Assembly: GCA_014529385.2 (NCBI GenBank)
Contig: CM043942.1
Location: 5,174,501 to 5,238,500, forward strand
Direction: 5' to 3'
DNA length: 64,000 nucleotides
DNA from: Adiantum capillus-veneris
Lineage: Eukaryota > Streptophyta > Polypodiopsida > Polypodiales > Pteridaceae
A model generated the notes under the pieces. The model had not been told where the DNA came from and did no database searches. It was given only the letters and a program-made list of their open reading frames with translations. Position numbers and translations under genes: made by a program. How positions within the stretch are numbered: position 1 is the stretch's first letter; each line of letters starts with the position of its first letter. Shown in pieces: positions 1 to 9,594 of this stretch.

Positions 1-102
1 TGATTACCTTCGGTCATAGACATTACCATATCATACCACACAATCTGTATTTGGAGAAACCAGAAAAACAAAAAACATGATGGAAAAACAAAACCTGTTT
101 AC

Positions 103-312
103 CTGGAAAACTTCTCGCTTTACACTATAGCCAGGTCCTTGTTGAGTTGATACAACAGAATCATGTTCCAATCTAGTATCCAAAAGCCACGGGAGCTTTA
201 CGGCTGCCTCAGTGTGAACATTATCCATCAACTTCTTTGAATCTACTCTTTTTGGATGATGAACATCTACCCCCAAGTACAACAAACGATGGAGCTCCGA
301 GATAACGAGCCA
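103..312 (-). CDS. Putative internal exon of an unidentified host gene
   Basis: On the minus strand an open stretch of exactly 70 codons is bounded by a plant-like 3' splice site (T-rich tract ending TTGACAG at 313-319) and a 5' splice site (TTTCCAG followed by GTAAAC at 97-102). Both borders are phase 0. The peptide begins WLVISELHRLLYLGVDVHH and ends GPGYSVKREVFQ. It is compositionally protein-like and unlike the surrounding retroelements. I do not recognise the family, so no function is assigned. If real, the gene runs on the minus strand and LINE-1a (961-5260) would lie in the intron just upstream of this exon. Splice borders and reading frame are seen; exon status is inferred. Confidence 0.42.
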
Positions 313-904
313 CTGTCAATAACCAAACACAATCAGCAATAACACAGATGCAGTCATTTATAAAACAACAAATGGTGGTGGTCTGAAGTCCAATTGAGAC
401 TTGGGCACAAATTTTTCAAGCACAGCAAGCAGTACTGATGAAAACTGATATTTCAAAATCGTAAAGCCAACAGACCACAAGGTAAAAAAACAGATAATGA
501 TGAAAGTTGCATAAATGAAGTTGAGCTTCAGTAATGTGGATGCATAGGAGACATTTGTTTATGTATTTGTATGTGCCGTATCAATAGATGTATTTTAATT
601 TAAAGAGGTCAACACCTACTCGACATATATCTACTACTCACTCTACTTTTAAAAAATTCTATTAGTTAAAAGATTCTTTCATCCTCACTTGTGGCCTTGC
701 CCCCTCCTGTCGTCGCAGTCTTGCTTCTCACATCGCTCACGCAGCGTTGCTGCTAGCCCTGTCGCCTTTCCCCTACTAGCCTTGTTAGTTGTTACTCCCT
801 TCACCTACTGCAGAGCAAGCTCCGCGTGAATTTCGAGGCATCGTCCCCTGCCTGAAACAACATCTCAAAAACAGCGCTCGAAGCCATTTTTACGCACGCT
901 AACC

Positions 905-908
<4 letters not shown>
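313..908. other. Unassigned, AT-rich, possible intron
   Basis: No open frame or repeat family was recognised. The segment is AT-rich up to about 690 and then C/T-rich. If the exon at 103-312 is real, this is intron sequence between that exon and the LINE-1a 3' end. Confidence 0.3.

Positions 909-960
<52 letters not shown>
909..960. repeat. (GA)n microsatellite abutting the 3' end of LINE-1a
   Basis: About 26 uninterrupted GA units, read as (TC)n on the LINE strand. It lies directly next to the conserved LINE-1 3' end, in the place where a poly(A) tail would normally be. Confidence 0.95.
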
Positions 961-963
<3 letters not shown>

Positions 964-1022
964 GAAATGAAATGAAATGTTATATTAACGTCTTCAAAAG
1001 GCCAAAATGACCTATGAGACCA
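961..1022 (-). other. Conserved 3'-terminal signature of the LINE-1 group
   Basis: Read on the minus strand this is GGTCTCATAGGTCATTTTGG, then CCTTTTGAAGACGTTAATAT, then AACATTTCATTTCATTTC, then (TC)n. Near-identical sequences precede CT tracts at 17407-17458 and 16574-16628, and a diverged one at 45042-45082. As the shared 3' end it is the likely recognition site for the element's own reverse transcriptase (inference). Confidence 0.8.
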
Positions 1023-1219
1023 ATCAGTTACAAAATAGTGAATCTAATACCATGTCTGGGTACAAAAGAACTAGAAAAGAACTAGAAGTGGAACAAAATA
1101 CTACTACTACTACTACAATCTAAAACTACGTGGGTGTAGCAGCTGATACAATAGGTACCCGGTAAACTGGATGTAACAGTGTGTGAAACAAAGATGGAAG
1201 AAATGGTGAGGATCCATCC

Positions 1220-4200
1220 TCATCTGCACTCTGGATGTCGAGAGAGTATGGCTCGAATCTTCTGTTGTAGTCTCCGTCGATGCTGTGTAGCTCCTCTCCT
1301 CAGTCGCGGTCGTCTGTATCTCTGTAGCTCCAATGCTCGGTCGATGAGAGTGCCAGTAGTGGTTGAATGAGTGTGGGACGAGCTCTGCAGTGGTGGCTGC
1401 TCCTCTGGCTGTCCCATATCTAGTGAAAAGAAATCTGTAATGTGTCTCTGGGACTGCCTCTCTCTAGCTCTCCCCAGTAAAGTGTCTCTATACCTGTGTA
1501 ACTCAAGTAGATATAGTCCAAGACATCTCTGATCCTCATAACTCATGACCCTAGATAGAGGACCAAAACCCTCTCTGAATAAGCAGTGGAAACGCCCCCG
1601 TATCTCATAGAACACTGTGCAATGACATATGTAGTGCAACTCTGTCTCTGGCTCTCTCTGGCATAATCGGCATATCCTGCTATCTGCTGGTATCCCTCTG
1701 AATCTACCAGTCTCAATCTCGAGCTGATGTGAGGATGTGCGTATCTGACCAATGGCACAACGCAAACCATGAGACATATGTGTGTCCATGTAGCTGGGTC
1801 GAATCACAAACCCATCTCCTGTGAGGTGGAGAAGATGCTCTCTATAGAAAGCCATCTTCGTGCTCAACTCCTGAGGCGGCTCTATCCATGTCCTCCTGGT
1901 GTCGAGCTGGATCAGGTCCTGACGAATGAGTCTAGTGATCTCCACCCGTGTAAGAGACAGCGAGGGTGCCTGAAGAGAATACTGGAAAGGGGGCAACCTG
2001 TCCATGGTGAAGCCATGCGTCTGAAACCATGAAGTCATCTGTGCATACCAGCATGAAGTGTCCCCCTGTAGAGCTAACTGTCTGGAAGACTCAAGGGCCA
2101 GTCTAGCATATCTGTCTCTAGTAGTATCCCATAGGCTGTGCACAAAGGACACTGATCTGGTAAGCGCCTCAATCTCCATGGGGGGGGCAGCTAGCTCTGC
2201 TCGAATGATCGCGTGAGGTACGGAGGCCTTGGCTCTAATCAATCGGGAGATCATAGATACCAAGGGCCTCTCCATACGTCTCCAACCATCCTGGCCTACA
2301 GAAGGTCCCCATACCTGTACCCCATACATCATAGCTGAGGCTACTAAAGTATCAAAGAGCCATAACTTTGTCCGAGGTTCCTGGAACTGAACCTGCGAAC
2401 ACATCCTCTCCAAGCCTCCCAAGGCCGCATAAGCTCTGGTCAGTCTAGTCTCTGCTGCTCTCCCCAAAGAAAACCTCGGCCCAGTGAAGACTATCCCAAG
2501 GTAAGTGTATGCATCTGTATACTCCACAATCTCTTGACCATACGTGAAGGTCGGTGCCGATCTCCTGATCCACTGCGGTGTGGTGTTAAACACCATGACC
2601 TTGGTTTTACCAAGGTTTACAGACAATCCACTATCCTCTGCAAAACTGTGTAATGCATCCAACTGTCGCTGCATACCCTCTGGTGAGTCAGAGATCAAGA
2701 CAATATCATCAGCATATAACAACAATGGGATCCACGTCCCTGCCAGCTGGGCACCTCTATCACCCTCTCTGTCAATGTAATCAGACACCTCATCAAAATA
2801 CATACCAAATAGAGTAGGAGACAATGGGCAACCCTGTTTCACCCCGATAGTGGAGTGAACTAAGTCAGATATCCCCTCTGGGGTGCGTACATGTCCCATC
2901 ACTGATCTGTATAAAGCCATAATCCCCCAAATCAACACTGTGGGCACCCCCATCTCCTGCAGTCTGCGCATCAGTCGAGCTCTCGGTACCATGTCAAATG
3001 CTTTGCGGAAATCCACAAAGCTACAATAAATCCGTCTCCCATGTGACCTGCCCTCCTCAATGATAGCTCTGAGTGTCAGAATATGGTCAAGAGTGGAGAA
3101 ACCCCTCTTGAAACCTGCCTGTCCCTTTGCCCGTACACCCTCACCCTCTGCCCAGTTACTCAACTGCTGCTCAATAATGGATGCATACAATCGTGCCAGT
3201 GTGTGTCCAACCATAATAGTGCGGTAATTTCCAGGCTCTGTAGGATCACCTGCCTTAAATATAGGCACAATAGTAGACAACCTCCAAGTCTCAGGTAATC
3301 CCTCACACATGACACGATTGAACAACACTGCAAGAACCTCCATCAGCATATCCCTAGCATGTATAAAGTGCTCCGCTACTAGACCGTCATGATCGTAAGC
3401 CCTCCTCGTCCTCATCCTGTCAATGGCTCTCTTTACCATCTCAGTGGTAAAGAAGGTGCTCGTAGGTGGACATGGCTCTGTAGGATCTGGAAGGGGATCC
3501 TGCCCAGGAACCGTATATAACGATGTCACATACTGGCCCCACACATCAGGAGAAGTAATCACTGGGGGAGGGGAGTGTTCATGGAAGAGTCGCCATGTCT
3601 CGCTTGAGTCTCTACTCAAGAACAACTGATACAAGTCTCGCTCCATCTGGGCCAGGTAAGCTCGTTTCTTCTTTCGCACAAGGCGCCGGAAAGCAATCCG
3701 CGACTGTCTGTAGGTGATGACTCCTAAATGAAGATCCCTCTGAAGCTGGGCTCTCATCTCTCTGCACTCCTCATCATACCAACTATTCTGGGGCATGCTC
3801 CCAGAATGTCGCCTCCGATCCAGTTGAGTGTGTGGGTATGCCTCTGATGCTGCATCATGTAGTGTCTCAGTCAGTAAAGTAGTGCACTCCTCTATTGAGA
3901 GGCCTGGAGCAACTGTGCATAGACGATCCCAGATCGCCTCTGTATAAACCGTGTCAGTCTCTGGTGTAAATGTATAACGGGTGTGTGACCTGCCTCCTGA
4001 TTTCTGGGCTGTACTAAACTGAAAAGATACGGACAGTGTCAAGAGAGCATGATCCACTGCTACGCCCACTGGTCTGGCTCCCACTGTGAAATCCTGAATA
4101 CAAGGAATAAAGCTCGGCTGTGTCATAACATAGTCCACTGTACTGGCCCCATGTCTGTGTGGAAAGCATGTGAAGCCTGCTGCTCCAGGAAACCGCTGTA

Positions 4201-4831
4201 AGCCATTAAGTATGGCTAGCCCATGTGTAGTCGTCATCTCCGTGAGGTATCTCCCATACTCAGTCTGCTCTCTGTCATGTGAGCATCTGTCAAACCCCAG
4301 CTCACCCACATCCAACTCTCTAAGCATCTCATCTGAAGTGTCGTAGAAGACTGTCTGACAGTTGCCCATTCGAGCATTGAAGTCTCCTAGGAGGATGATA
4401 TCACCATCCCTAGAAAACTCCCATATATCATCATCTAGAATTGAGAAAGGCGACTGCCCTCTGGATACAGCATATACTGACGTACTGGGGGGGAAGTAAC
4501 ATATAGCAATATATAGAAATCGACCTGTATCAGCTCTCAGCCTCACCCACATGTATCTAGCCTCATCATCTCTCCGTACAATATGTAGTAGTGGCTGTAG
4601 CTCCTCCCTAAACAACACCGCTACTCCTCCTGAACCTCTACTCCCATGCTCAGATCTCGTGACTATTCTGTGGGCTGTCTCCCATTTGTATCCCACCACA
4701 TGTGGCAACAGTTGGCCAGGGGCCTGGTGAGTCTCTGAAAAGAAAACAATGTCCTTGTCTCTGAAACTGTCCTCAAAGGCACCAACATCCAACCTCATAG
4801 ACCCATTACAATTCCAAGTCGCCATCCTCAA
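1220..4831 (-). CDS. LINE ORF2p: APE endonuclease, reverse transcriptase, CCHC finger
   Basis: This is a 1203-residue uninterrupted ORF2 protein, which nicks target DNA and primes reverse transcription there. The apurinic-like endonuclease occupies roughly residues 1-270, with TWNCNGS at 5-11, SETHQ at 32-36, GDFNA at 149-153 and D260-H261. The reverse transcriptase spans about 510-780, with VDFRKAFD at 606-613, GCPLSPTLFG at 667-676 and catalytic YADD at 706-709. A C-terminal CCHC finger uses C1054, C1057, H1066 and C1071. Downstream lies QRHITDFF (1128-1135), a match to the PIP-box consensus. The frame is open back to the ORF1 TGA at 4856-4858, so the listed TTG start is arbitrary; ATG follows two codons later. 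No RNase H domain is visible. All catalytic residues appear intact. Confidence 0.93.
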   Translation of the reverse strand: MRMATWNCNGSMRLDVGAFEDSFRDKDIVFFSETHQAPGQLLPHVVGYKWETAHRIVTRSEHGSRGSGGVAVLFREELQPLLHIVRRDDEARYMWVRLRADTGRFLYIAICYFPPSTSVYAVSRGQSPFSILDDDIWEFSRDGDIILLGDFNARMGNCQTVFYDTSDEMLRELDVGELGFDRCSHDREQTEYGRYLTEMTTTHGLAILNGLQRFPGAAGFTCFPHRHGASTVDYVMTQPSFIPCIQDFTVGARPVGVAVDHALLTLSVSFQFSTAQKSGGRSHTRYTFTPETDTVYTEAIWDRLCTVAPGLSIEECTTLLTETLHDAASEAYPHTQLDRRRHSGSMPQNSWYDEECREMRAQLQRDLHLGVITYRQSRIAFRRLVRKKKRAYLAQMERDLYQLFLSRDSSETWRLFHEHSPPPVITSPDVWGQYVTSLYTVPGQDPLPDPTEPCPPTSTFFTTEMVKRAIDRMRTRRAYDHDGLVAEHFIHARDMLMEVLAVLFNRVMCEGLPETWRLSTIVPIFKAGDPTEPGNYRTIMVGHTLARLYASIIEQQLSNWAEGEGVRAKGQAGFKRGFSTLDHILTLRAIIEEGRSHGRRIYCSFVDFRKAFDMVPRARLMRRLQEMGVPTVLIWGIMALYRSVMGHVRTPEGISDLVHSTIGVKQGCPLSPTLFGMYFDEVSDYIDREGDRGAQLAGTWIPLLLYADDIVLISDSPEGMQRQLDALHSFAEDSGLSVNLGKTKVMVFNTTPQWIRRSAPTFTYGQEIVEYTDAYTYLGIVFTGPRFSLGRAAETRLTRAYAALGGLERMCSQVQFQEPRTKLWLFDTLVASAMMYGVQVWGPSVGQDGWRRMERPLVSMISRLIRAKASVPHAIIRAELAAPPMEIEALTRSVSFVHSLWDTTRDRYARLALESSRQLALQGDTSCWYAQMTSWFQTHGFTMDRLPPFQYSLQAPSLSLTRVEITRLIRQDLIQLDTRRTWIEPPQELSTKMAFYREHLLHLTGDGFVIRPSYMDTHMSHGLRCAIGQIRTSSHQLEIETGRFRGIPADSRICRLCQREPETELHYICHCTVFYEIRGRFHCLFREGFGPLSRVMSYEDQRCLGLYLLELHRYRDTLLGRARERQSQRHITDFFSLDMGQPEEQPPLQSSSHTHSTTTGTLIDRALELQRYRRPRLRRGATQHRRRLQQKIRAILSRHPECR

Positions 4832-4855
4832 TGTGGTCCCATAGGTCTCGCACCG

Positions 4856-5255
4856 TCATGTAGAGCGCCGCTCTACAATCACCACCCGACCATCTCTGTA
4901 AAAGGCCATCTTCCCCTTCTCCCTTGCCGCTTGAATCTCGGGCATTACTTCTCTCATATGCGCAAGTTGTGAGAGAGTGAGGTCATCGCCTAAGAAAATA
5001 CCTGTCTTCTTGAGAGTAGGTCTCTTCCTCAAGAATTCCTTCTTCTCTTCCAATGAAGGGAAGCGTAGTATGAGAGCTCTTTCCTTTGAAGATTCTCCGG
5101 GGCCCTCACTCTTCTTGCCCACTCTCCATGCCTTTGTGTGTGAAGGCTTCTCCACCCCCATCATTGATGTGAGGCTTGTGACCTCTTTTTCCACATTGTT
5201 TATGTCCTTGAGGCCAACTGCTGTGGTGACTTCACAGGCTGAGCCATGCGCGCGC

Positions 5256-5258
<3 letters not shown>
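4856..5258 (-). CDS. LINE ORF1p, C-terminal part (5' truncated)
   Basis: This is the C-terminal RRM-like half of a LINE ORF1 RNA-binding protein, by match to LINE-1b (11503-12240) and LINE-1c (46003-46458). Shared motifs are AWRVGKK, RALILRF, LRKRPTLKKTGIFLGDDLT and AREKGKMAFYRDGRVV. The N-terminal coiled coil is absent because the element is truncated at the CT tract. The longer open frame continues through the CT tract as Leu-Ser repeats, which is not part of the protein. The frame ends with TGA followed by CGG and stays open in the same frame into ORF2, with ten sense codons before the ATG of the ORF2 start. Confidence 0.85.

Positions 5259-5260
<2 letters not shown>

Positions 5261-5309
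<49 letters not shown>
5261..5309. repeat. (GA)n microsatellite at the 5' end of LINE-1a
   Basis: About 24 GA units, read as (CT)n on the LINE strand, next to a short alternating GC/CA stretch (5249-5259). LINE-1a begins immediately inside it. Confidence 0.95.
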
Positions 5310-5314
<5 letters not shown>

Positions 5315-6745
5315 CCTCTCGCCAAATTTTGCAATGCATAATTCCTCATGCAAACTGCAGTTCAGTGCTGATCGTTTTGTAAATTGTGATTTTAAATTCA
5401 TTTTAAATGCTTTTGTTATGGAATGAGGTACGGATCTCTCAACATTCGCCTGCTTATTTCCTTTTCAAAATGTGTTACACCTACTGAGGGAAACTATAAG
5501 TATGACTGGCATGAGAATTGTTGACAGCATCTGTCAATAACTCAAAGCAGAAGCTCTTGGTTCATTAACAACAAACGAAACTCTCCGAATTCGTCAAACT
5601 ACCAATATTTCCAGTACAAAAGAATAATTTGATAGTAGTAGATACAAGATTTGCAAATTAAATCTCACCTTTATTTTGATCTCTGCAATAAACATGTCAA
5701 GGAGCTCCTGTGCCAGCATTTCTAGCATTTCAGAAGAACAATGTCAATGACTGCTAAGAGAAAAAAAACAACAATAATCCAAACAACACCATGGAGCGTT
5801 TGTTTGGATGAGTTAAATAAAATCACTCAAATAACAAACCATTCAAACGCATAGATTGCTATACCACCTTCACCATTACAGCAAGCCAAAAGACAGTTAC
5901 CCCACCTCAAATTCAAAGCTGAAGAATAGCCAAAGAGAGGAAACATATCCAGAAGGAGCTCCTCGTCTGTGAACTTGTATCTCCACCTTGTGAGCATCCT
6001 TACACCTCTCTATGCCTGCCTGCTCCTTGCTCTTTCCACATCTAATACCTATATCACCTTTGTTCCTGTTCCGCTGCCTGCTGCATTTGATCTAAGGATA
6101 CTTTACATGGAAATTACGAGATCTTCCCTTGGGCAATTTAAAATGACTCGGAGGACTAACATAGAATATCTACTGCAATAGATCTCTTTCTAAATGAAAG
6201 GATGATGGGATCCTCACCTAGAAATAGAAGAAACCCAGATTCAAGGATTTCATCCAATCATCCTCTGGGGTCATCTGGGGGTGGGTCATTCATTAGCTCG
6301 AGGTGGTACAGTATGGCATTCCTATAGTAATAAAATGGGAGCTAAGATGAGAGGAAAATTTTTCAACCTTGGAAATTAATAAAAGCTTAAAGAGAACAGA
6401 ACCCAATCATAGACCCGAGAGATTTTAATCTAGATTGGAGGCCTAGTCAGGCCAAAACACAATGTTCAAGCCAACCCAATGTCTTTACTCATAGTCATAG
6501 GTTTTCTCTAAGGGACAAGAGTGTTCTGGAAACAAAACAAAATTTTAAGTTAAGTATTTTTAAGCAATACATATGGGGATACTTTTGATTCCTACTTTCC
6601 TTGTGAGAGCTCTAGAAGAGCAAAATAATAATAAAGGTGTTTCAAATGTTAGGTCTACTTGGTTGACAAACAGATTAGGGCTGGACTGAAAAAGACAGGA
6701 CAGGGGGATTGGGGTGGTTTGGTGGTGGTGTGTGTGTGTGTGGTG

Positions 6746-6783
<38 letters not shown>

Positions 6784-7832
6784 CCAAAGGTTCAAGATTA
6801 GGTAGGGCAAAAATATACCTAAACCTACCTTATGGTCAGCTTACAAGGATGAAAGATATAGCAAAGCAAAGGGTTTGTATGTTCAGGTCATATAAAGTTT
6901 GTTGCAACAGGTGAATTCCAAGAAATCTACACATGGAGGAATCGATGTCAAAGAAGATAGCATTGGTGATAATAAAGACTTTAAAAAATAGTGGTGATAA
7001 AGGTAGCAAGTAGTTGGACATGGTCGTATCCAAGATGTTGATGGTAGAGAGAGACTCCATTGGTTTACATTAAGATATATATACCTAGATGAATCCAGGA
7101 TAAGCCCAGATTCTTTTAAGAGATCATTGTGGGAAATAGCATGATAAAGGGTTGTCTTGTTTAAGGAACCTTGTAAAAAGAAATGCCACATTGTGGAGGT
7201 GTTTTAGCGGACTTTGCAAATAGATGATTTGCATCTTGGAGGCGTTTGTACGTCATAACAGTAGTATGGCTTGTTAAAAATGTTATGAAGGATAAGTCAT
7301 TTCAGCGGTATATTATATCAACAAGATGATTGGTATAAGATGCTTAGTTGGTGCAAGAAATTCAGGATGATAGTAGATCCAACACATCTGAACAAGTAAC
7401 CTAGTTGCCTTATTTTTAGCACATATGACACATGCTTGCACAACCTCAGCAATGCTACACGTTCCACAAGGCTCCACACAAAGTATCAACAAACAGCTGC
7501 TCACAATTATTTTACAGCTATCATTCATGATAAAAAAACCAGACTCTTCTGGATATATAACAAGATGTAGAAAGAGTATATCGAATGAAGAAGACAACAC
7601 AGCAAATTGGCAAAACACTTTCCTTGGTGTAAGTGAAAAATACCATACAATAAATCGTCTTCATAAGTTTTGAATATGCACAAAGATATTACATCTTACC
7701 AAAGCACATGATTCAAGGTTTATAAGAGTTCCAAAAAAATTTATACAATTTTTTTGTGTGTAATTGCAACCTGAAGCTATGTCATTAAAATAAAATGGTT
7801 TCGGCAATCTCATCAAAACCCATCATCAACAA
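5310..7832. other. No gene identified; possible host intron sequence
   Basis: No family was recognised in this AT-rich stretch. One short minus-strand open segment (5669-5721) is flanked by an AG and by AAG followed by GTGAGA, so it could be a small exon encoding MLAQELLDMFIAEIKIK, but this is weak. A 35-base G run lies at 6748-6782. Confidence 0.3.
6748..6782 (+). repeat. Poly(G)35 tract preceded by a GT-rich stretch
   Basis: Thirty-five consecutive G residues follow a GT/GGT-rich run (6710-6747). The tract could form G-quadruplexes. Its exact length may be affected by sequencing error. Confidence 0.9.
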
Positions 7833-8039
7833 TCAGTCATGTAAATTTCCAGAATTTGTAGAGATACCATGAGTATAAACTGAGAGAGTTGAGAATACAG
7901 GTAGCCCATCTCCATCACCAGCATCTTTATCGAGGTGTTGTTGATCGGAAAATTCAATAAGGTTCCCAGTGACAGGCCCTTTCAGATAAGTTTTCATTGT
8001 ACCTCCAGCTTTTCGCATTAGCGAAAGACTTTCCACCTG
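7833..8039 (-). CDS. Possible terminal exon of an unidentified host gene
   Basis: A minus-strand frame follows a TTATGCAG acceptor-like site (8040-8047) and runs VESLSLMRKAGGTMK through GDGDGLPVFSTLSVYTHG to a stop at 7833-7835. The composition is protein-like and no retroelement similarity was seen. No convincing upstream exon was located and the family is not recognised. It may or may not belong with the exon at 103-312, which is also on the minus strand. Confidence 0.22.
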   Translation of the reverse strand, partial: QVESLSLMRKAGGTMKTYLKGPVTGNLIEFSDQQHLDKDAGDGDGLPVFSTLSVYTHGISTNSGNLHD

Positions 8040-8879
8040 CATAACATTTATCAGACATGTTTTTGTAGGTTTTGGGGCTACTAAACTCTCCAAACATAAG
8101 ACTGAAAATCAGGCAGTAAATAAGATGAAAATCAAAAAGGCAACTTAGAATCTGTAATTCTGTTTTAACGGCCTTGAGCCACTTCCTGAACATACAAATA
8201 CACACAGTTTGCATGTCTTCTGTCACTTCTGCAGATTCTTGGATTGATAAAAAGAAATTCCTCAAGGGGCGCCAACCTTTGACATGTCTATGGTGATTTG
8301 AAAGAGCTGTGGTGCATCTCTCTCTTTCTCTATTCTGTTCATGCAATTATTGTCTGATTCTGTTCTTCTTAGAGTGTTTGGACTTACTTCCGGGTTATAT
8401 GCCGTCAAGCTGAGAAAACTTCAAGTGCACATCAATTTATGCACGGCGTAGAACTTTTCAACTTACGCATTGTGTAGAAACCAATCATGTGCGTTATCAA
8501 TTTGTGAGTACTGCCCGTATCATATCAGTTGGCATGGTATTATCTTGTAGAATAACTGGCCCAAAAAGATGGCCAGTTGCATTTTCAAGGCATTCATAAG
8601 CTTGGGGTAGGAGATGCGTTATTATCCCCATAGTGGCAATGAAGGACGATGGAAATTGTCAAGGATCACGACCAGTAAGACATTTGTTTAAACACACTTC
8701 TATTAGATTTTAAACTGCCCAATGGGCTAGTACAAAAGAGGGAGACCCTCCTGAACTGAATGACAGATATATGATGACTAAACCACAATATTGGAGGTGG
8801 GAAGAGCCACATAGGTGGCTTATAGTGGCAATGAATGCCATTATGCCATGACCCACCATGAAAAACAATCCAAGCTTCC
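8040..8879. other. No gene identified
   Basis: Only short open frames without recognisable motifs. The Gypsy-B repeat begins near 8880. Confidence 0.3.
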
Positions 8880-9594
8880 ATAAGCCATTGTTCGAGTGTT
8901 TCATTCGTGATGCTTTCCTGTATTTTAGTCACCGTCCTTATGTGATCCTTTTCATAGGCATGCCATATGGTACGCTGAACACGATTCACTCATGAATGAG
9001 CACGGATATATGCGCATTACTCATGCAAAGTTGAAATGCTTGCATTCAAGGAATTCACATTCCATGTCTCTTCCTTGGCATGACACAGTATCAGAAAGAG
9101 CACAAAAAGGATTGAGCATCAAGCATAGGCATTTCCATTGTGATTTGCCACAGTTGATAGATTTAGATCAAAAAGACCCCATTGTTTGCGTGTGTTTGAT
9201 GAACGGTTTGGCACTCCGTCACTTTGTTCATCTGTATTGCATGCACAGTTTTTTTGAAAGAATAGAATTTTTCCAGTCACTTTACATGGAATGGATATGT
9301 TCATGTTTTTGTGTTGGAAGTGGTTTCAGGAATTTTCATCCTCGGAGATTCTTGAAGAAGGTAGACGCATTACTATCGACGAAGTTGAATCATTGAAGGA
9401 GCCACAAATGACTGTCGCTTTCGACACGGCCCAAAGAAGCAAGCGTTGCACACCTTTATGAAGTTCAAGTATCGCATGATCCACGCATGAGAGTGGGCCG
9501 GCGAAGAGTCCTTTCCAGGATTCCAGACGCTGTTGGCGATCTCCCTCGACGCCATACAATTCGGTACTAGTACCTCACTTTGAAAAGGAGGGGA
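8880..9594 (+). mobile_element. Gypsy-B relic: end of the internal region and polypurine tract
   Basis: This stretch is collinear with 56690-57429 and with the reverse complement of 52354-53060, which identifies it as the 3' end of the Gypsy-B internal region. Early frames read like the segment between RNase H and integrase (for example LFECFIRDAFLYFSHR). It ends in the purine tract AAAAGGAGGGGA (9583-9594) directly before an LTR starting TGTCACGTGCACATCTAACC. That is the expected polypurine primer followed by a 3' LTR. No intact protein remains. Confidence 0.7.

Larger units (their letters stand above)
961..5260 (-). mobile_element. LINE-1a: 5'-truncated non-LTR retrotransposon with intact ORF2
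   Basis: This is an APE-type LINE on the minus strand. It contains the C-terminal part of ORF1 (4856-5258), an intact ORF2 (1220-4831) and a 3' UTR of about 260 bp ending in (TC)n. The 5' end is truncated inside ORF1 and abuts a second CT tract (5261-5309 on the plus strand as GA). Microsatellite on both sides is what insertion into a pre-existing (CT)n tract would give, and it hides any target-site duplication. ORF2 has no stop or frameshift, so this is the youngest-looking LINE-1 copy in the window. It cannot be fully autonomous because ORF1 and the 5' UTR are incomplete. Confidence 0.9.

Noticed and set aside
4977-5426. Long plus-strand open frame with RERERE repeats
   Set aside because: It is antisense to LINE-1a ORF1 and reads through the GA microsatellite; such tracts stay open in several frames by chance.
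6560-6787. Short minus-strand frame starting with a proline run
   Set aside because: The proline run is only the poly(G) tract; no motif or splice context supports a gene.
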